Assembly (NCBI GenBank): GCA_002373715.1
Contig: DFLI01000106.1
Coordinates: 5,941-19,972 of the forward strand
Direction of reading: 5' to 3'
DNA: 14,032 nt
Origin: Bacteroidales bacterium UBA3623
GTDB taxonomy: Bacteria > Bacteroidota > Bacteroidia > Bacteroidales > UBA932
The translations under genes and the position numbers were made by a program. The notes beneath the pieces were generated by a model. It saw nothing but the letters and a program-made list of their open reading frames with translations. It did no database searches and had not been told where the DNA came from. How positions within the stretch are numbered: position 1 is the stretch's first letter; the number at the start of each line of letters is the position of its first letter. This document shows, one piece after another, positions 6,445 through 13,489 of this stretch.

Positions 6445-7770
6445 ATGGCCATTCACACAGAGAAAACAGAGCCCGGGAAATCCAGTTCCCGCAAAATGAA
6501 CGGCTGGCTGGCGCTGAGCCCGCTATTCGTGTTCCTGGCCGTTTACCTGGCCGGTTCGCTGGTGGCCCACGACTTTTACAAAGTGCCGGTGGCCGCCGCG
6601 TTCATTGTTGCATCGGCCTATTCCCTTATTATTACCAGGGGCGTCAAAACCACCGACGAGAAGATTTCCATCTTTTCCGGGGGCGCGGGTAATAAGAACG
6701 TGCTCATGATGATTTGGATCTTTGTGCTGGCGGGGGCCTTTGCCTCCACGGCCAAGGACATTGGCGCCATTGACGCCACGGTAAACGCCACCCTGCACAT
6801 TCTGCCCGGAAAGCTCATCTACGCCGGTCTCTTCCTGGCCGCCTGCTTTGTTTCCATGGCCATCGGAACTTCCGTGGGCACCATTGTGGCGCTGGTTCCC
6901 ATTGCCAGCGGCATTGCAGCCGAAACGGGCATAGGCGTCGCGTTTGTCACCGCCATCATTGTGGGCGGCGCCTTCTTCGGAGACAATCTTTCCTTCATTT
7001 CAGACACCACTGTGGCCGCCACCAGCAGCCAGGGCTGCTCCATGAAGGACAAGTTTAAAGTGAATATCTGGATTGCAGCCCCGGCGGCCCTGCTGGTAGC
7101 AGCGCTGTATGTCATTATGGGACTTTCCGTAGAGGCCGCACCCGAATCCGCCCCCGTTCAGTGGGTAGGACTCATTCCCTATTTGCTGGTCATCGGCCTG
7201 GCGCTGGCCGGAGTGAATGTGGTTACCGTGCTGGCCATCGGCATTGGCGTGAACGGCATCATTGGCTGGTGCACCGGCGCCTATGGTTTTGTGGGCTGGA
7301 TGGCTTCCATCGGCAGCGGCATCAGCGGCATGGGTGAACTGATCATTGTTTCCCTGCTGGCCGGCGGCATGCTGGAGATTATCCGTTACAACGGCGGCCT
7401 TCAGTTCATTATTGACGGTCTTACCCGGCGCATTGCGGGCCGGCGCGCGGCCGGTTTCTCCATTGCGGCCCTGGTCAGCCTGGTGAACTTCTGCACCGCC
7501 AACAACACCATTGCCATCATCACCGTGGGGCCCCTGGCCAAGGATATCACCACCCGTTTCGGGCTGGACCCTCGCAAGACGGCGTCCATCCTGGACACCT
7601 TCTCCTGCCTGGTACAGGGCATCATCCCCTACGGCGCACAGATGCTCATGGCCAGCGGCCTGGCGGGTGTGTCGGCCCTTGCTATCATTGCCCGGCTGTA
7701 TTATCCTTTTGTGCTGGGCTTTGTGGCCCTGCTGTCCATCCTTCTGCGTTTCCCTCGTAAATATTCATGA
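6445..7770 (+). CDS. Na+/H+ antiporter, NhaC family
   Basis: This is an inner-membrane transporter of 441 residues with about 10-11 membrane segments, preceded by a short polar N terminus of about 18 residues. The family signature is clear around residues 173-200: GGAFFGDNLSFISDTTVAAT followed by SSQGCSMKDKFKVN, where acidic residues in the membrane are expected to bind cations. A second conserved region, 'VNFCTANNTIAIITVGPLAK', lies about residues 350-370, in the mirrored half of the protein. Family members exchange Na+ (or substrates such as malate with Na+-lactate in some branches) for protons, so the exact substrate is inferred. It is divergent from the diiron regulator and overlaps queH by 4 nt (ATGA), so the two should be translationally coupled. 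There is no obvious functional link between them. Confidence 0.88.
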   Translation: MAIHTEKTEPGKSSSRKMNGWLALSPLFVFLAVYLAGSLVAHDFYKVPVAAAFIVASAYSLIITRGVKTTDEKISIFSGGAGNKNVLMMIWIFVLAGAFASTAKDIGAIDATVNATLHILPGKLIYAGLFLAACFVSMAIGTSVGTIVALVPIASGIAAETGIGVAFVTAIIVGGAFFGDNLSFISDTTVAATSSQGCSMKDKFKVNIWIAAPAALLVAALYVIMGLSVEAAPESAPVQWVGLIPYLLVIGLALAGVNVVTVLAIGIGVNGIIGWCTGAYGFVGWMASIGSGISGMGELIIVSLLAGGMLEIIRYNGGLQFIIDGLTRRIAGRRAAGFSIAALVSLVNFCTANNTIAIITVGPLAKDITTRFGLDPRKTASILDTFSCLVQGIIPYGAQMLMASGLAGVSALAIIARLYYPFVLGFVALLSILLRFPRKYS

Positions 7771-8342
7771 CGCCGGATCTTCATATAGAGGTTCCCGGAG
7801 GCGCCACCAAGGTGCTGCTGCATGCGTGCTGCGCCCCTTGCTCCAGCGCCATCGTGGAGTGCCTGATGAACAATGAGATCCGACCGGTCATCTTCTATTC
7901 CAACTCCAACATCTATCCCTTTGAAGAGTACGAGCACCGTCTGAACGAGTGCCTGCGTTATGCCAAGAAATGGGGCCTGGAGATAGTGGACGACGTGTAT
8001 GACCACGAGGCCTGGGGCGGCTGCGCCGTGGGGTTGGAGAATGAGCCGGAGCGCGGCAGCCGCTGCCTTCAGTGCTTCAAGTTCCGCCTGCTGCGGGCTG
8101 CGCAGTATGCTTCCGCCCACGGCTTTGAGGTGCTCACCACCACGCTGGCCTCTTCCCGCTGGAAAAACCTGGATCAGGTGAATGAAGCGGGCCGATGGGC
8201 CTGCGCCCAGGTGCCCGGCGTTGTCTGGTGGGACCAGAATTGGCGCAAGGGCGGTCTCCAGGAACGCCGCAACCAGATTATCAAAGAAGAAGACTTCTAC
8301 AACCAGCTCTACTGCGGCTGCGAGTATTCACAGAGAGGGTAG
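7767..8342 (+). CDS. queH: Epoxyqueuosine reductase QueH
   Basis: QueH catalyses the last step of queuosine synthesis, reducing epoxyqueuosine to queuosine in the wobble position of tRNAs with GUN anticodons. It is the cobalamin-independent alternative to QueG (formerly DUF208). The 191-residue length fits the family. The N-terminal motif LLHACCAPC (17-25) gives C21, C22 and C25, and the second motif ERGSRCLQCF (95-104) gives C100 and C103. These cysteines are the expected iron-sulfur/metal ligands. 'VIFYSNSNIYPFEEYEHRL', 'TTTLASSRWKN' and the C-terminal YCGCEYS are also family hallmarks. The start ATG overlaps the NhaC stop in ATGA. Its stop at 8340-8342 directly abuts the stop of the convergent FeoAB gene. 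Confidence 0.93.
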   Translation: MTPDLHIEVPGGATKVLLHACCAPCSSAIVECLMNNEIRPVIFYSNSNIYPFEEYEHRLNECLRYAKKWGLEIVDDVYDHEAWGGCAVGLENEPERGSRCLQCFKFRLLRAAQYASAHGFEVLTTTLASSRWKNLDQVNEAGRWACAQVPGVVWWDQNWRKGGLQERRNQIIKEEDFYNQLYCGCEYSQRG

Positions 8343-10739
8343 CTACACCGGCCACACCATGAGGCCTATCCGGTAGGCGGCAAAGGCGAAGACCCAAGCC
8401 ACCGCAATGGTGTACAGACACAGGAGAATGGCCCAGCTCCAGTGGCCTGTTTCGTTTTTAATGGCCACGAAGGTGGCGATGCAGGGGAAATACAGCAGAA
8501 CAAAGATCATGAAGGCCAGGGCGGCGGCGGTGGGAACGGTGGCCTTGAGGGCTGCCTGCAGAGCGGTGTCGTCGGATTCTCCCATGCCTTCATACTCTTC
8601 TCCGTCCTGGGCATAAGTAACGCCCATCGTGCTAATTACCAGTTCCTTAGCACCTACGCCGGCCAGCAGGCCCACGTCCATCTTCCAGTTAAAGCCCATG
8701 GGCTCCATGGCGGGCTCGATGGCCTTGCCGATGGTGCCAATGTAGGAATGCTCCTGCTGATAGGCCTTGGTGGCGCCTTCGTGGCGGGGGAAGTAGCCCA
8801 GCGCCCAAATGGCCACGGAGAAAATGAGGATGGTGGTGGCCATCTTTTCCAGGTACTGTCGGCCTTTTTCCCAGGTGTGGCGGCCAATGGCCTTGGCGGT
8901 GGGCACGCGGTAGGGCGGCAGCTCCATCACAAAGGGGAGGTCGTCGTCTTTCACGAATCGGCCTATCAGAAGGGCCGACAGAATAGCCAGAACAATGCCC
9001 AGCAGGTAAATGCCCAGCAGCGCCGTGGCCGGATTGGCCGGGAAGAACGCGCCGGCAAAGAGCACGAAGATGGGCAAACGCCCCGCGCAGGACATGAAGG
9101 GAATGATGGCGATGGTCACCAGGCGGCTCTTGCGGCTCTCGATACTGCGGGTGGCCATGATGGCGGGCACGTTGCAACCAAAGCCCATCACCATGGGGAT
9201 GAAGCTCTTGCCGTGCAGGCCGATGCGGTGCATCAGCTTATCTACAATGAAAGCCGCGCGCGCCATGTAGCCGCTGTCTTCCATGATGGAAATGAAGAAG
9301 TACAGGATGAGGATGTTGGGCAGGAAAACCAGCACGCTGCCAACGCCCGCAATTACGCCGTCCACCACCAAATCTTTGAGCCAGCCATCGGCCATTAAAT
9401 TACCCACTTTTTCACCCAACCAGGCCACCCCGGCATCAATCCAGTCCATGGGATACTGGCCGATGGTGAAGGTGGCCCAGAAGATGAACCACAACAACAA
9501 AACGAATATGGGGAAGGCCGCCCACTGGTTGGTAACAATGGCGTCTATCTTGTCTGTAAAGGTACGGCGGGGCCTTTCGGCCTGGTATTTTTCATATGTT
9601 TCGGCCAGGGCGCCCTGGATGAAGGCGTATTTGGCGTCCACAATGGCGCTCTCCAGCGAGGTGTCCAGCAGGCTCTGGATGCGTTCCTGCTCCTCGGCCC
9701 GGGCATCGGCTATGTCCTGGATATTGGGCATCCCGGCCAGCAGGGCCTCCACGTCCTTGTCGTTTTCCAGGTACTTGATGGTGAGGTAGCGGGTGGAGTA
9801 GCGGGTTTTCAGGGCCTCGTTGTAGGCGATGAACGGCTGCACTCTCTTGATGCTCCGCTCTATCTCCGTTCCGTGGTTGATGTGGATGTGGCGGGCCAGG
9901 CGGGGGCTCACGTTCTCGTATACCTTAATGACGGTATCAAAGAGTTCCGGAATGCCTTCTCCGCTGCGGCTCACCGTGGGGCACACCGGCATACCCAGGA
10001 GGTATCCCAGCTGCTGCACGTCCAGCTTGTCTCCCTTGTGCTGGAGTTCGTCATACATATTCAGGGCCATCACCACCCGCAGGTTCATATCGATGAGCTG
10101 GGTGGTAAGGTACAGGTTGCGCTCTATGTTGGAAGCGTCCACCACGTTAATCACCACGTCGGGCATGGCCTCCAGCAGGTTCTTTCTCACATAAAGTTCT
10201 TCGGGAGAATAGGCCGATAAAGAATAGGTGCCCGGAAGATCCACCAGGGTGATGTCGTAGTTCTTGTATTTGAAGTGGCCCTCTTTGGCGTCTACCGTAA
10301 CGCCGGAATAATTGCCCACATGCTCGTGGCTGCCGGAAGCAATGTTGAAAAGGGAGGTTTTGCCGCAGTTGGGGTTTCCCACCAGGGCCACGCGAATATT
10401 ATGGTGACGCTCCTCGGCCACGTGGGCCAGGGCGCGGTCCAGCCTTTCCTGTTCCTGAAGGTCTCCGGGGAGGGCTTGCAGGTGCTCGTCGGTTTTCAGA
10501 GCCTCGCGGGCATCTTCCTCCGTTACCACCTCTATTTGCCGGGCTTCTTCCCGTCTGAGGGATACTTTGTAGCCAATAATCTCGTACTCAATAGGGTCCT
10601 TGAGCGGAGCATTCAGCACCACCCGCACCTCTTTTCCGTTGATAAAGCCCATTTCAATGAGGCGTTTACGGAAACTCCCGTGTCCGTTCACACGGACAAT
10701 GACGGCTTTTTCGCCGGTATTCAGATCTGAAAGATTCAT
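8343..10739 (-). CDS. feoB: Fused FeoA-FeoB ferrous iron transporter
   Basis: This inner-membrane Fe2+ importer has 798 residues from the ATG at 10739. The N terminus (about 1-72) is a FeoA SH3-like domain ('LSDLNTGEKAVIVRV...RKRLIEMGF'). A linker of about 40 residues leads into the FeoB G domain: G1 GNPNCGKT (121-128), G2 GNYSGVTVD, G3 VDLPGTYSLS and G4 NMYD. The C-terminal membrane part has the two Gate motifs, including GFGCNVPAIMATRSIESR and FMSCAGRLPIF, with the conserved Cys residues. FeoA-FeoB fusion is known in Bacteroidota. No FeoC is present. The in-frame TTG at 10763 is rejected as a start because it lies in the -7 box. The gene is divergent from a pair of outer-membrane barrels. 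No Fur-type inverted repeat stands out upstream. Confidence 0.96.
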   Translation of the reverse strand: MNLSDLNTGEKAVIVRVNGHGSFRKRLIEMGFINGKEVRVVLNAPLKDPIEYEIIGYKVSLRREEARQIEVVTEEDAREALKTDEHLQALPGDLQEQERLDRALAHVAEERHHNIRVALVGNPNCGKTSLFNIASGSHEHVGNYSGVTVDAKEGHFKYKNYDITLVDLPGTYSLSAYSPEELYVRKNLLEAMPDVVINVVDASNIERNLYLTTQLIDMNLRVVMALNMYDELQHKGDKLDVQQLGYLLGMPVCPTVSRSGEGIPELFDTVIKVYENVSPRLARHIHINHGTEIERSIKRVQPFIAYNEALKTRYSTRYLTIKYLENDKDVEALLAGMPNIQDIADARAEEQERIQSLLDTSLESAIVDAKYAFIQGALAETYEKYQAERPRRTFTDKIDAIVTNQWAAFPIFVLLLWFIFWATFTIGQYPMDWIDAGVAWLGEKVGNLMADGWLKDLVVDGVIAGVGSVLVFLPNILILYFFISIMEDSGYMARAAFIVDKLMHRIGLHGKSFIPMVMGFGCNVPAIMATRSIESRKSRLVTIAIIPFMSCAGRLPIFVLFAGAFFPANPATALLGIYLLGIVLAILSALLIGRFVKDDDLPFVMELPPYRVPTAKAIGRHTWEKGRQYLEKMATTILIFSVAIWALGYFPRHEGATKAYQQEHSYIGTIGKAIEPAMEPMGFNWKMDVGLLAGVGAKELVISTMGVTYAQDGEEYEGMGESDDTALQAALKATVPTAAALAFMIFVLLYFPCIATFVAIKNETGHWSWAILLCLYTIAVAWVFAFAAYRIGLMVWPV

Positions 10740-10760
10740 AGTTTTGTTTTGCGCCGGGCG

Positions 10761-10791
10761 CAAAGGTACGGTGGTTTTCGGCCCCCGTCAA
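10761..10791 (-). promoter_or_regulatory. Promoter of feoAB (-33 TTG, -7 TACCTTTG)
   Basis: On the minus strand a TTG (10791-10789) is followed by a 20-nt spacer and TACCTTTG (10768-10761), a good two-part Bacteroidota promoter. The leader to the ATG at 10739 is about 15-21 nt. A GC-rich near-palindrome GCGCCGGGCGC (10751-10761) sits at the predicted transcription start and could be an operator, though this is speculative. Confidence 0.65.
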
Positions 10792-10797
10792 TCCCCA

Positions 10798-10831
10798 TTT
10801 GTAGGGATTTACAGAAAAAACCGTATCTTTG
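10798..10831 (+). promoter_or_regulatory. Promoter of the first barrel gene (-33 TTTG, -7 TATCTTTG)
   Basis: TTTG at 10798-10801 and TATCTTTG at 10824-10831 are separated by 22 nt. The 40-nt leader to the ATG at 10872 is AT-rich. The -33 element lies only 6 bp from the -33 element of the divergent feoAB promoter. Confidence 0.65.
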
Positions 10832-10871
10832 CACCGAAATATAGTAAGGTAAACACTAAAAATTTACTCAT

Positions 10872-11492
10872 ATGAAAAAACTGATCGTTCTTGCTGCAGC
10901 CCTGCTGCTGGGTTTCCAGGCCAAGGCTCAGATTGTGGCCGATGCCGGATTTCAACTGGCTTTTGAGAATACGAAGTTGCTGCTTGATGATGCAACGTAT
11001 GCCTCTCATCCCAACACCTTTTTCGGTGTTTACGCCGGTGCCAATTACTATTTCAACCTGGATGACCTGGTAGACGGCCTGGCCGCCCTGCCGGGTCTGA
11101 ACGTGTCTTTCCTGATTGGTCATCACTGGGACTTCCACGATGTAAAGGCTCGTGAAGTGGCTATCAACCTGCCCCTGCAGGCCAGCTACACCCACGAATT
11201 AAACGACAACCTCAAGCTTTTTGGCCAGACGGGTCCCACGCTCCAGTTCGCCCTCTCGCACAAGGTAGATGACGGTTACGGTACCACTTACAACCTGCTC
11301 AACAAGAGCAACAAGTTCGGAGAGAGCCGTAAGCCCTTCAACCTCTACTGGGGACTTGCTGCCGGCGTAGAGCTGAACGACCAGTTCCGCTTCGATGTGG
11401 GTTACGATTTTGGCCTTCTCAACCTCTCCAGAGAAAGCTACCTCAAAACCCATCGCGGATTCCTCCACCTGGGTGTGGGCTATCTGTTCTAA
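10872..11492 (+). CDS. Outer-membrane beta-barrel protein (first of two tandem paralogues)
   Basis: The 206-residue protein has a Sec signal peptide (MKKLIVLAAALLLGFQAKAQ, cleavage near residue 20) and ends in ...LHLGVGYLF, the C-terminal Phe and alternating pattern recognised by the BAM machinery. Alternating amphipathic strands suggest a barrel of about eight strands, like small OmpA/OmpX-type or PorT-like barrels of Bacteroidota. It shares 'GPT.Q' and 'PFN....G.....' plus 'VGYD..LLN.S' with the next gene, so the two are paralogues. It has its own promoter and is followed by an intrinsic terminator, so it is a single-gene unit. Ligand or partner is unknown. Being divergent from FeoAB could hint at a shared condition of expression but does not prove it. 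Confidence 0.85.
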   Translation: MKKLIVLAAALLLGFQAKAQIVADAGFQLAFENTKLLLDDATYASHPNTFFGVYAGANYYFNLDDLVDGLAALPGLNVSFLIGHHWDFHDVKAREVAINLPLQASYTHELNDNLKLFGQTGPTLQFALSHKVDDGYGTTYNLLNKSNKFGESRKPFNLYWGLAAGVELNDQFRFDVGYDFGLLNLSRESYLKTHRGFLHLGVGYLF

Positions 11493-11513
11493 CAGAAGCA
11501 CCGTCATAAAGCA

Positions 11514-11552
11514 TAAAACCTCCGAGCTTCACAGCCTGGAGGTTTTATTTTT
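11514..11552 (+). terminator. Intrinsic terminator after the first barrel gene
   Basis: A perfect 10-bp stem (TAAAACCTCC at 11514-11523, GGAGGTTTTA at 11538-11547) encloses a 14-nt loop and is followed by TTTTT. It lies 22 nt after the stop. Because the stem ends in T's on either strand, it may also work leftwards. Confidence 0.9.
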
Positions 11553-11601
11553 ACAACAATAAAAGGATAAACTACCTAACTATATGACTAGATTCTGCTT
11601 G

Positions 11602-11632
11602 CAAAGGTAGGGGTTTGCTGTTGGCTGGACAA
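11602..11632 (-). promoter_or_regulatory. Possible antisense promoter (-33 TTG, -7 TACCTTTG)
   Basis: Minus-strand TTG (11632-11630), a 20-nt spacer and TACCTTTG (11609-11602) give the same layout as the feoAB promoter. A transcript would start near 11596 and run into the hairpin at 11523-11514, about 80 nt, with no evident coding potential. This rests on sequence pattern only. Confidence 0.35.
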
Positions 11633-11715
11633 TACCAAGAAATAGGTATTTTTCTAGGGCCGGCACTGTCAAAATGTCGAAAGAATTAGCTGAAATTATC
11701 ATTTTTTGGCGTCTT

Positions 11716-11748
11716 TTTGTTGCATTTAGAAAAATAGCACTAACTTTG
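11716..11748 (+). promoter_or_regulatory. Promoter of the second barrel gene (-33 TTTG, -7 TAACTTTG)
   Basis: TTTG at 11716-11719 and TAACTTTG at 11741-11748 are 21 nt apart. A leader of about 25-31 nt, A-rich and without Shine-Dalgarno, leads to the ATG at 11780. Confidence 0.7.
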
Positions 11749-11779
11749 CAGCCGGAAAATACAACCAAATAAGTATAAC

Positions 11780-12457
11780 ATGAAAAAGATTTTTGCAACC
11801 CTTTTTGCAGCATCCCTGATGCTCCTGGGCACCCAGTCCTTCGCACAGATTGTTCCCGGTGCCGGTTATCTGCACGTTATTGAGCAGGCCAAGTACGCAG
11901 ACAGTGGCGAGAGCGCCGCAGACGACTTCCATACCAATGGCTTCTATGTAGGCGCCAGCTATAAGATTGGTCTGGGTGATTATTTCGGCGTTGCCCCCGG
12001 TTTCTATGTAAATATGCTCTTCAAGAGCGTTAATAAAGACAATGGTGCCACCATCGCCGGTATTCCTGTCGGTGGAGCCACTTCTTACAACTACACGGAA
12101 ATTGCCCTCAACGTGCCCGTGAATGTCACCTTCAAGTATCATTTCACCGACAATGTCGGTTTCGTCGCATTTGCCGGTCCCACCTTCCAGTATGGTGTGA
12201 TGGCCCGTTCCACCTTCCACGGAAGCCTTTCCATTGGCAGCCTCCACTTCTCCGATGGTGATTCCTACAACCACTATGGCAAGGATGGGGACAGCAATCC
12301 CTTCAACATCCTCCTGGGTGGCGGCATCGGTTTCCAGGCAGGAGACCTCCTGTTCACCGTGGGTTACGACCACACCCTGCTGAACTGCTCCAAGAAAGAC
12401 ACCGGTCTTTACACCGGCGCCCATCTGATCAAGGCTGGCATCAACTTCGCCTTCTAA
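11780..12457 (+). CDS. Outer-membrane beta-barrel protein (second of two tandem paralogues)
   Basis: The 225-residue protein has a signal peptide (MKKIFATLFAASLMLLGTQSFAQ, cleavage near residue 22-23) and ends in ...AGINFAF, a terminal Phe fitting an outer-membrane barrel. The mature start QIVPGAGY parallels QIVADAGF of the preceding paralogue, and both share 'GPT.Q', 'PFN...G' and the 'VGYDHTLLNCSK' / 'VGYDFGLLNLSR' segment. It is about 20 residues longer, with Gly/Ser/Asp-rich insertions around residues 90-105 and 150-170 that look like surface loops. It has its own promoter and terminator. A role as a small porin or structural barrel is inferred; no specific family member was recognised. 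Confidence 0.85.
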   Translation: MKKIFATLFAASLMLLGTQSFAQIVPGAGYLHVIEQAKYADSGESAADDFHTNGFYVGASYKIGLGDYFGVAPGFYVNMLFKSVNKDNGATIAGIPVGGATSYNYTEIALNVPVNVTFKYHFTDNVGFVAFAGPTFQYGVMARSTFHGSLSIGSLHFSDGDSYNHYGKDGDSNPFNILLGGGIGFQAGDLLFTVGYDHTLLNCSKKDTGLYTGAHLIKAGINFAF

Positions 12458-12496
12458 GCCGCGTGGAGACAATCTCCTGAGGCTAAGTACCTTAAA

Positions 12497-12539
12497 CATT
12501 TGGCCCCCATCCTGTACGGAAGGGGGCCAAATGCGTTTT
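12497..12539 (+). terminator. Intrinsic terminator after the second barrel gene
   Basis: A perfect 12-bp stem (CATTTGGCCCCC at 12497-12508, GGGGGCCAAATG at 12522-12533) with an inner TCC/GGA extension (12510-12520) is followed by CGTTTTA. It lies between convergent genes. On the minus strand it is followed by TTTAAG, so it may also stop the SPFH gene transcript. Confidence 0.85.
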
Positions 12540-12569
12540 ATGCTGACGGACAGACGTTTACGTCCACGG

Positions 12570-13418
12570 CTACTTTATATTTATAAACGGTAGTGCTCCG
12601 CCGCCGTTGTATTCGGGGAGCTTGCCGTCCCATTTCTGGATGGCGTCCTGTTGCACCAGGAGGGCGTTCAGGGACGCGGCCACCGTGCGGTTGTAGTAGG
12701 CTTCGCCATCGGCCTTAATCTTGAGGGCCTGGGCTTCACCTTCGGCCTTGGCAATCTCAATCTTGGCGTTGGCCTCGGCCTCTTTTACCTGGTTCTCGGC
12801 GCGGAGGGCGCTCTGGATGGCGGCGTTCTTGGCGTCAATCATCTGACGGAGGCTCTCGGGAGGCGTGATCTGGGAGGTGAACTCCTGCACCACAAAGCCT
12901 TCTTCTCCCAGCGAGGTGTCCAGCATGGCGCGGACCTCGGCCTCAAACTTGGCGCGGCTGGCCATGAGCTCGTCGGAGGTGTAGTTGTTGGCGGTGATGC
13001 GGTAGGCGTCGTAGATGCAGGTGCGCATGTAACCTGCCTCGATATCGGCCAGGGGCTTGCGGTACTTGGTGAAGATTTCCGTGGCTTTGTCTCTGTTCAC
13101 CATATAAGCCAGGGTGGGGTCCATGCTGAAGGTGGCGGCATCCTTGGTGGTAACGGTGAAGGCGGGATAGTCTACACGCTGCACGTATACGGGATAGGTA
13201 AAGATATCCGTGGTGAAGGGGTTGATGAACACCAGACCGTTGACGGGCTGGGTGATGAGCTTGCCCTGCTCCGTGAGGGAGAATTTCTTGAACTTGATAC
13301 CCACCTCGGAGTTGTCGATGAGCTTGCAGCAGCTGGCACCGCAGATGATCAGAACCAGGATGGTGGCAGCAATGGCCAGGAAGGTCTTGCTGGGTTTGTT
13401 AAGTTTGTTGTTTGTCAT
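12570..13418 (-). CDS. SPFH/prohibitin-like membrane protein
   Basis: The 282-residue protein has one N-terminal membrane anchor (about 12-31, ending in GASCCK) and then an SPFH/Band 7 domain (about 33-195). This includes NSEVGIKFKKF and the segment VQRVDYPAFTVTTKDAATFS. A charged helical, Ala/Glu/Lys-rich region typical of the family's coiled coil follows (about 196-242, 'VKEAEANAKIEIAKAEGEAQ'). Family members form large membrane-associated rings that scaffold microdomains or control proteases such as FtsH; which applies here is unknown. No HflK/HflC partner or NfeD neighbour is present. It lies downstream of malate dehydrogenase on the same strand. Only an intrinsic terminator and about 13 nt separate the hairpin region from its ATG, and no promoter is visible. 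C30/C31 at the membrane edge are an oddity but not a clear lipobox. Confidence 0.88.
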   Translation of the reverse strand: MTNNKLNKPSKTFLAIAATILVLIICGASCCKLIDNSEVGIKFKKFSLTEQGKLITQPVNGLVFINPFTTDIFTYPVYVQRVDYPAFTVTTKDAATFSMDPTLAYMVNRDKATEIFTKYRKPLADIEAGYMRTCIYDAYRITANNYTSDELMASRAKFEAEVRAMLDTSLGEEGFVVQEFTSQITPPESLRQMIDAKNAAIQSALRAENQVKEAEANAKIEIAKAEGEAQALKIKADGEAYYNRTVAASLNALLVQQDAIQKWDGKLPEYNGGGALPFINIK

Positions 13419-13430
13419 GGCTATTGGTTT

Positions 13431-13466
13431 TTAAAAAACCCCGGTGACATTGCTGACGCCGGGGTT
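13431..13466 (-). terminator. Intrinsic terminator after malate dehydrogenase
   Basis: On the minus strand AACCCCGG (13466-13459) pairs perfectly with CCGGGGTT (13444-13437), with a 14-nt loop, and is followed by TTTT. It starts 23 nt after the mdh stop and ends only about 13 nt before the SPFH start codon. Confidence 0.88.
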
Positions 13467-13489
13467 ATGATTATGCTGGAATAAAAGGC

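Larger units (their letters stand above)
11493..11779. other. Intergenic region between the two barrel genes (287 bp)
   Basis: This is the longest gene-free stretch in the window. It holds the terminator at 11514-11552, a minus-strand promoter-like pair at 11602-11632, a weak hairpin AATACC/GGTATT (11631-11650) followed by T's, and the promoter of the second barrel gene at 11716-11748. No open reading frame with a good start is seen on either strand. Confidence 0.6.

Noticed and set aside
8442..9398. Plus-strand open frame opposite feoAB
   Set aside because: Its His/Gly/Ala-rich translation is typical of an antisense frame in GC-rich DNA; the opposite strand encodes a complete, conserved FeoB.
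10740..10763. Longer start (TTG at 10763) for FeoAB
   Set aside because: The TTG lies in the TACCTTTG -7 box, and FeoA homology begins at the ATG at 10739 (MNLSDLN).
10740..10871. Fur box upstream of feoAB
   Set aside because: No inverted repeat resembling a Fur consensus could be found; the only symmetric element is the short GC-rich one at 10751-10761.
11631..11655. Hairpin AATACC/GGTATT followed by T's as a second terminator
   Set aside because: The stem is only 6 bp and AT-rich with an 8-nt loop; it is too weak to list as a terminator.
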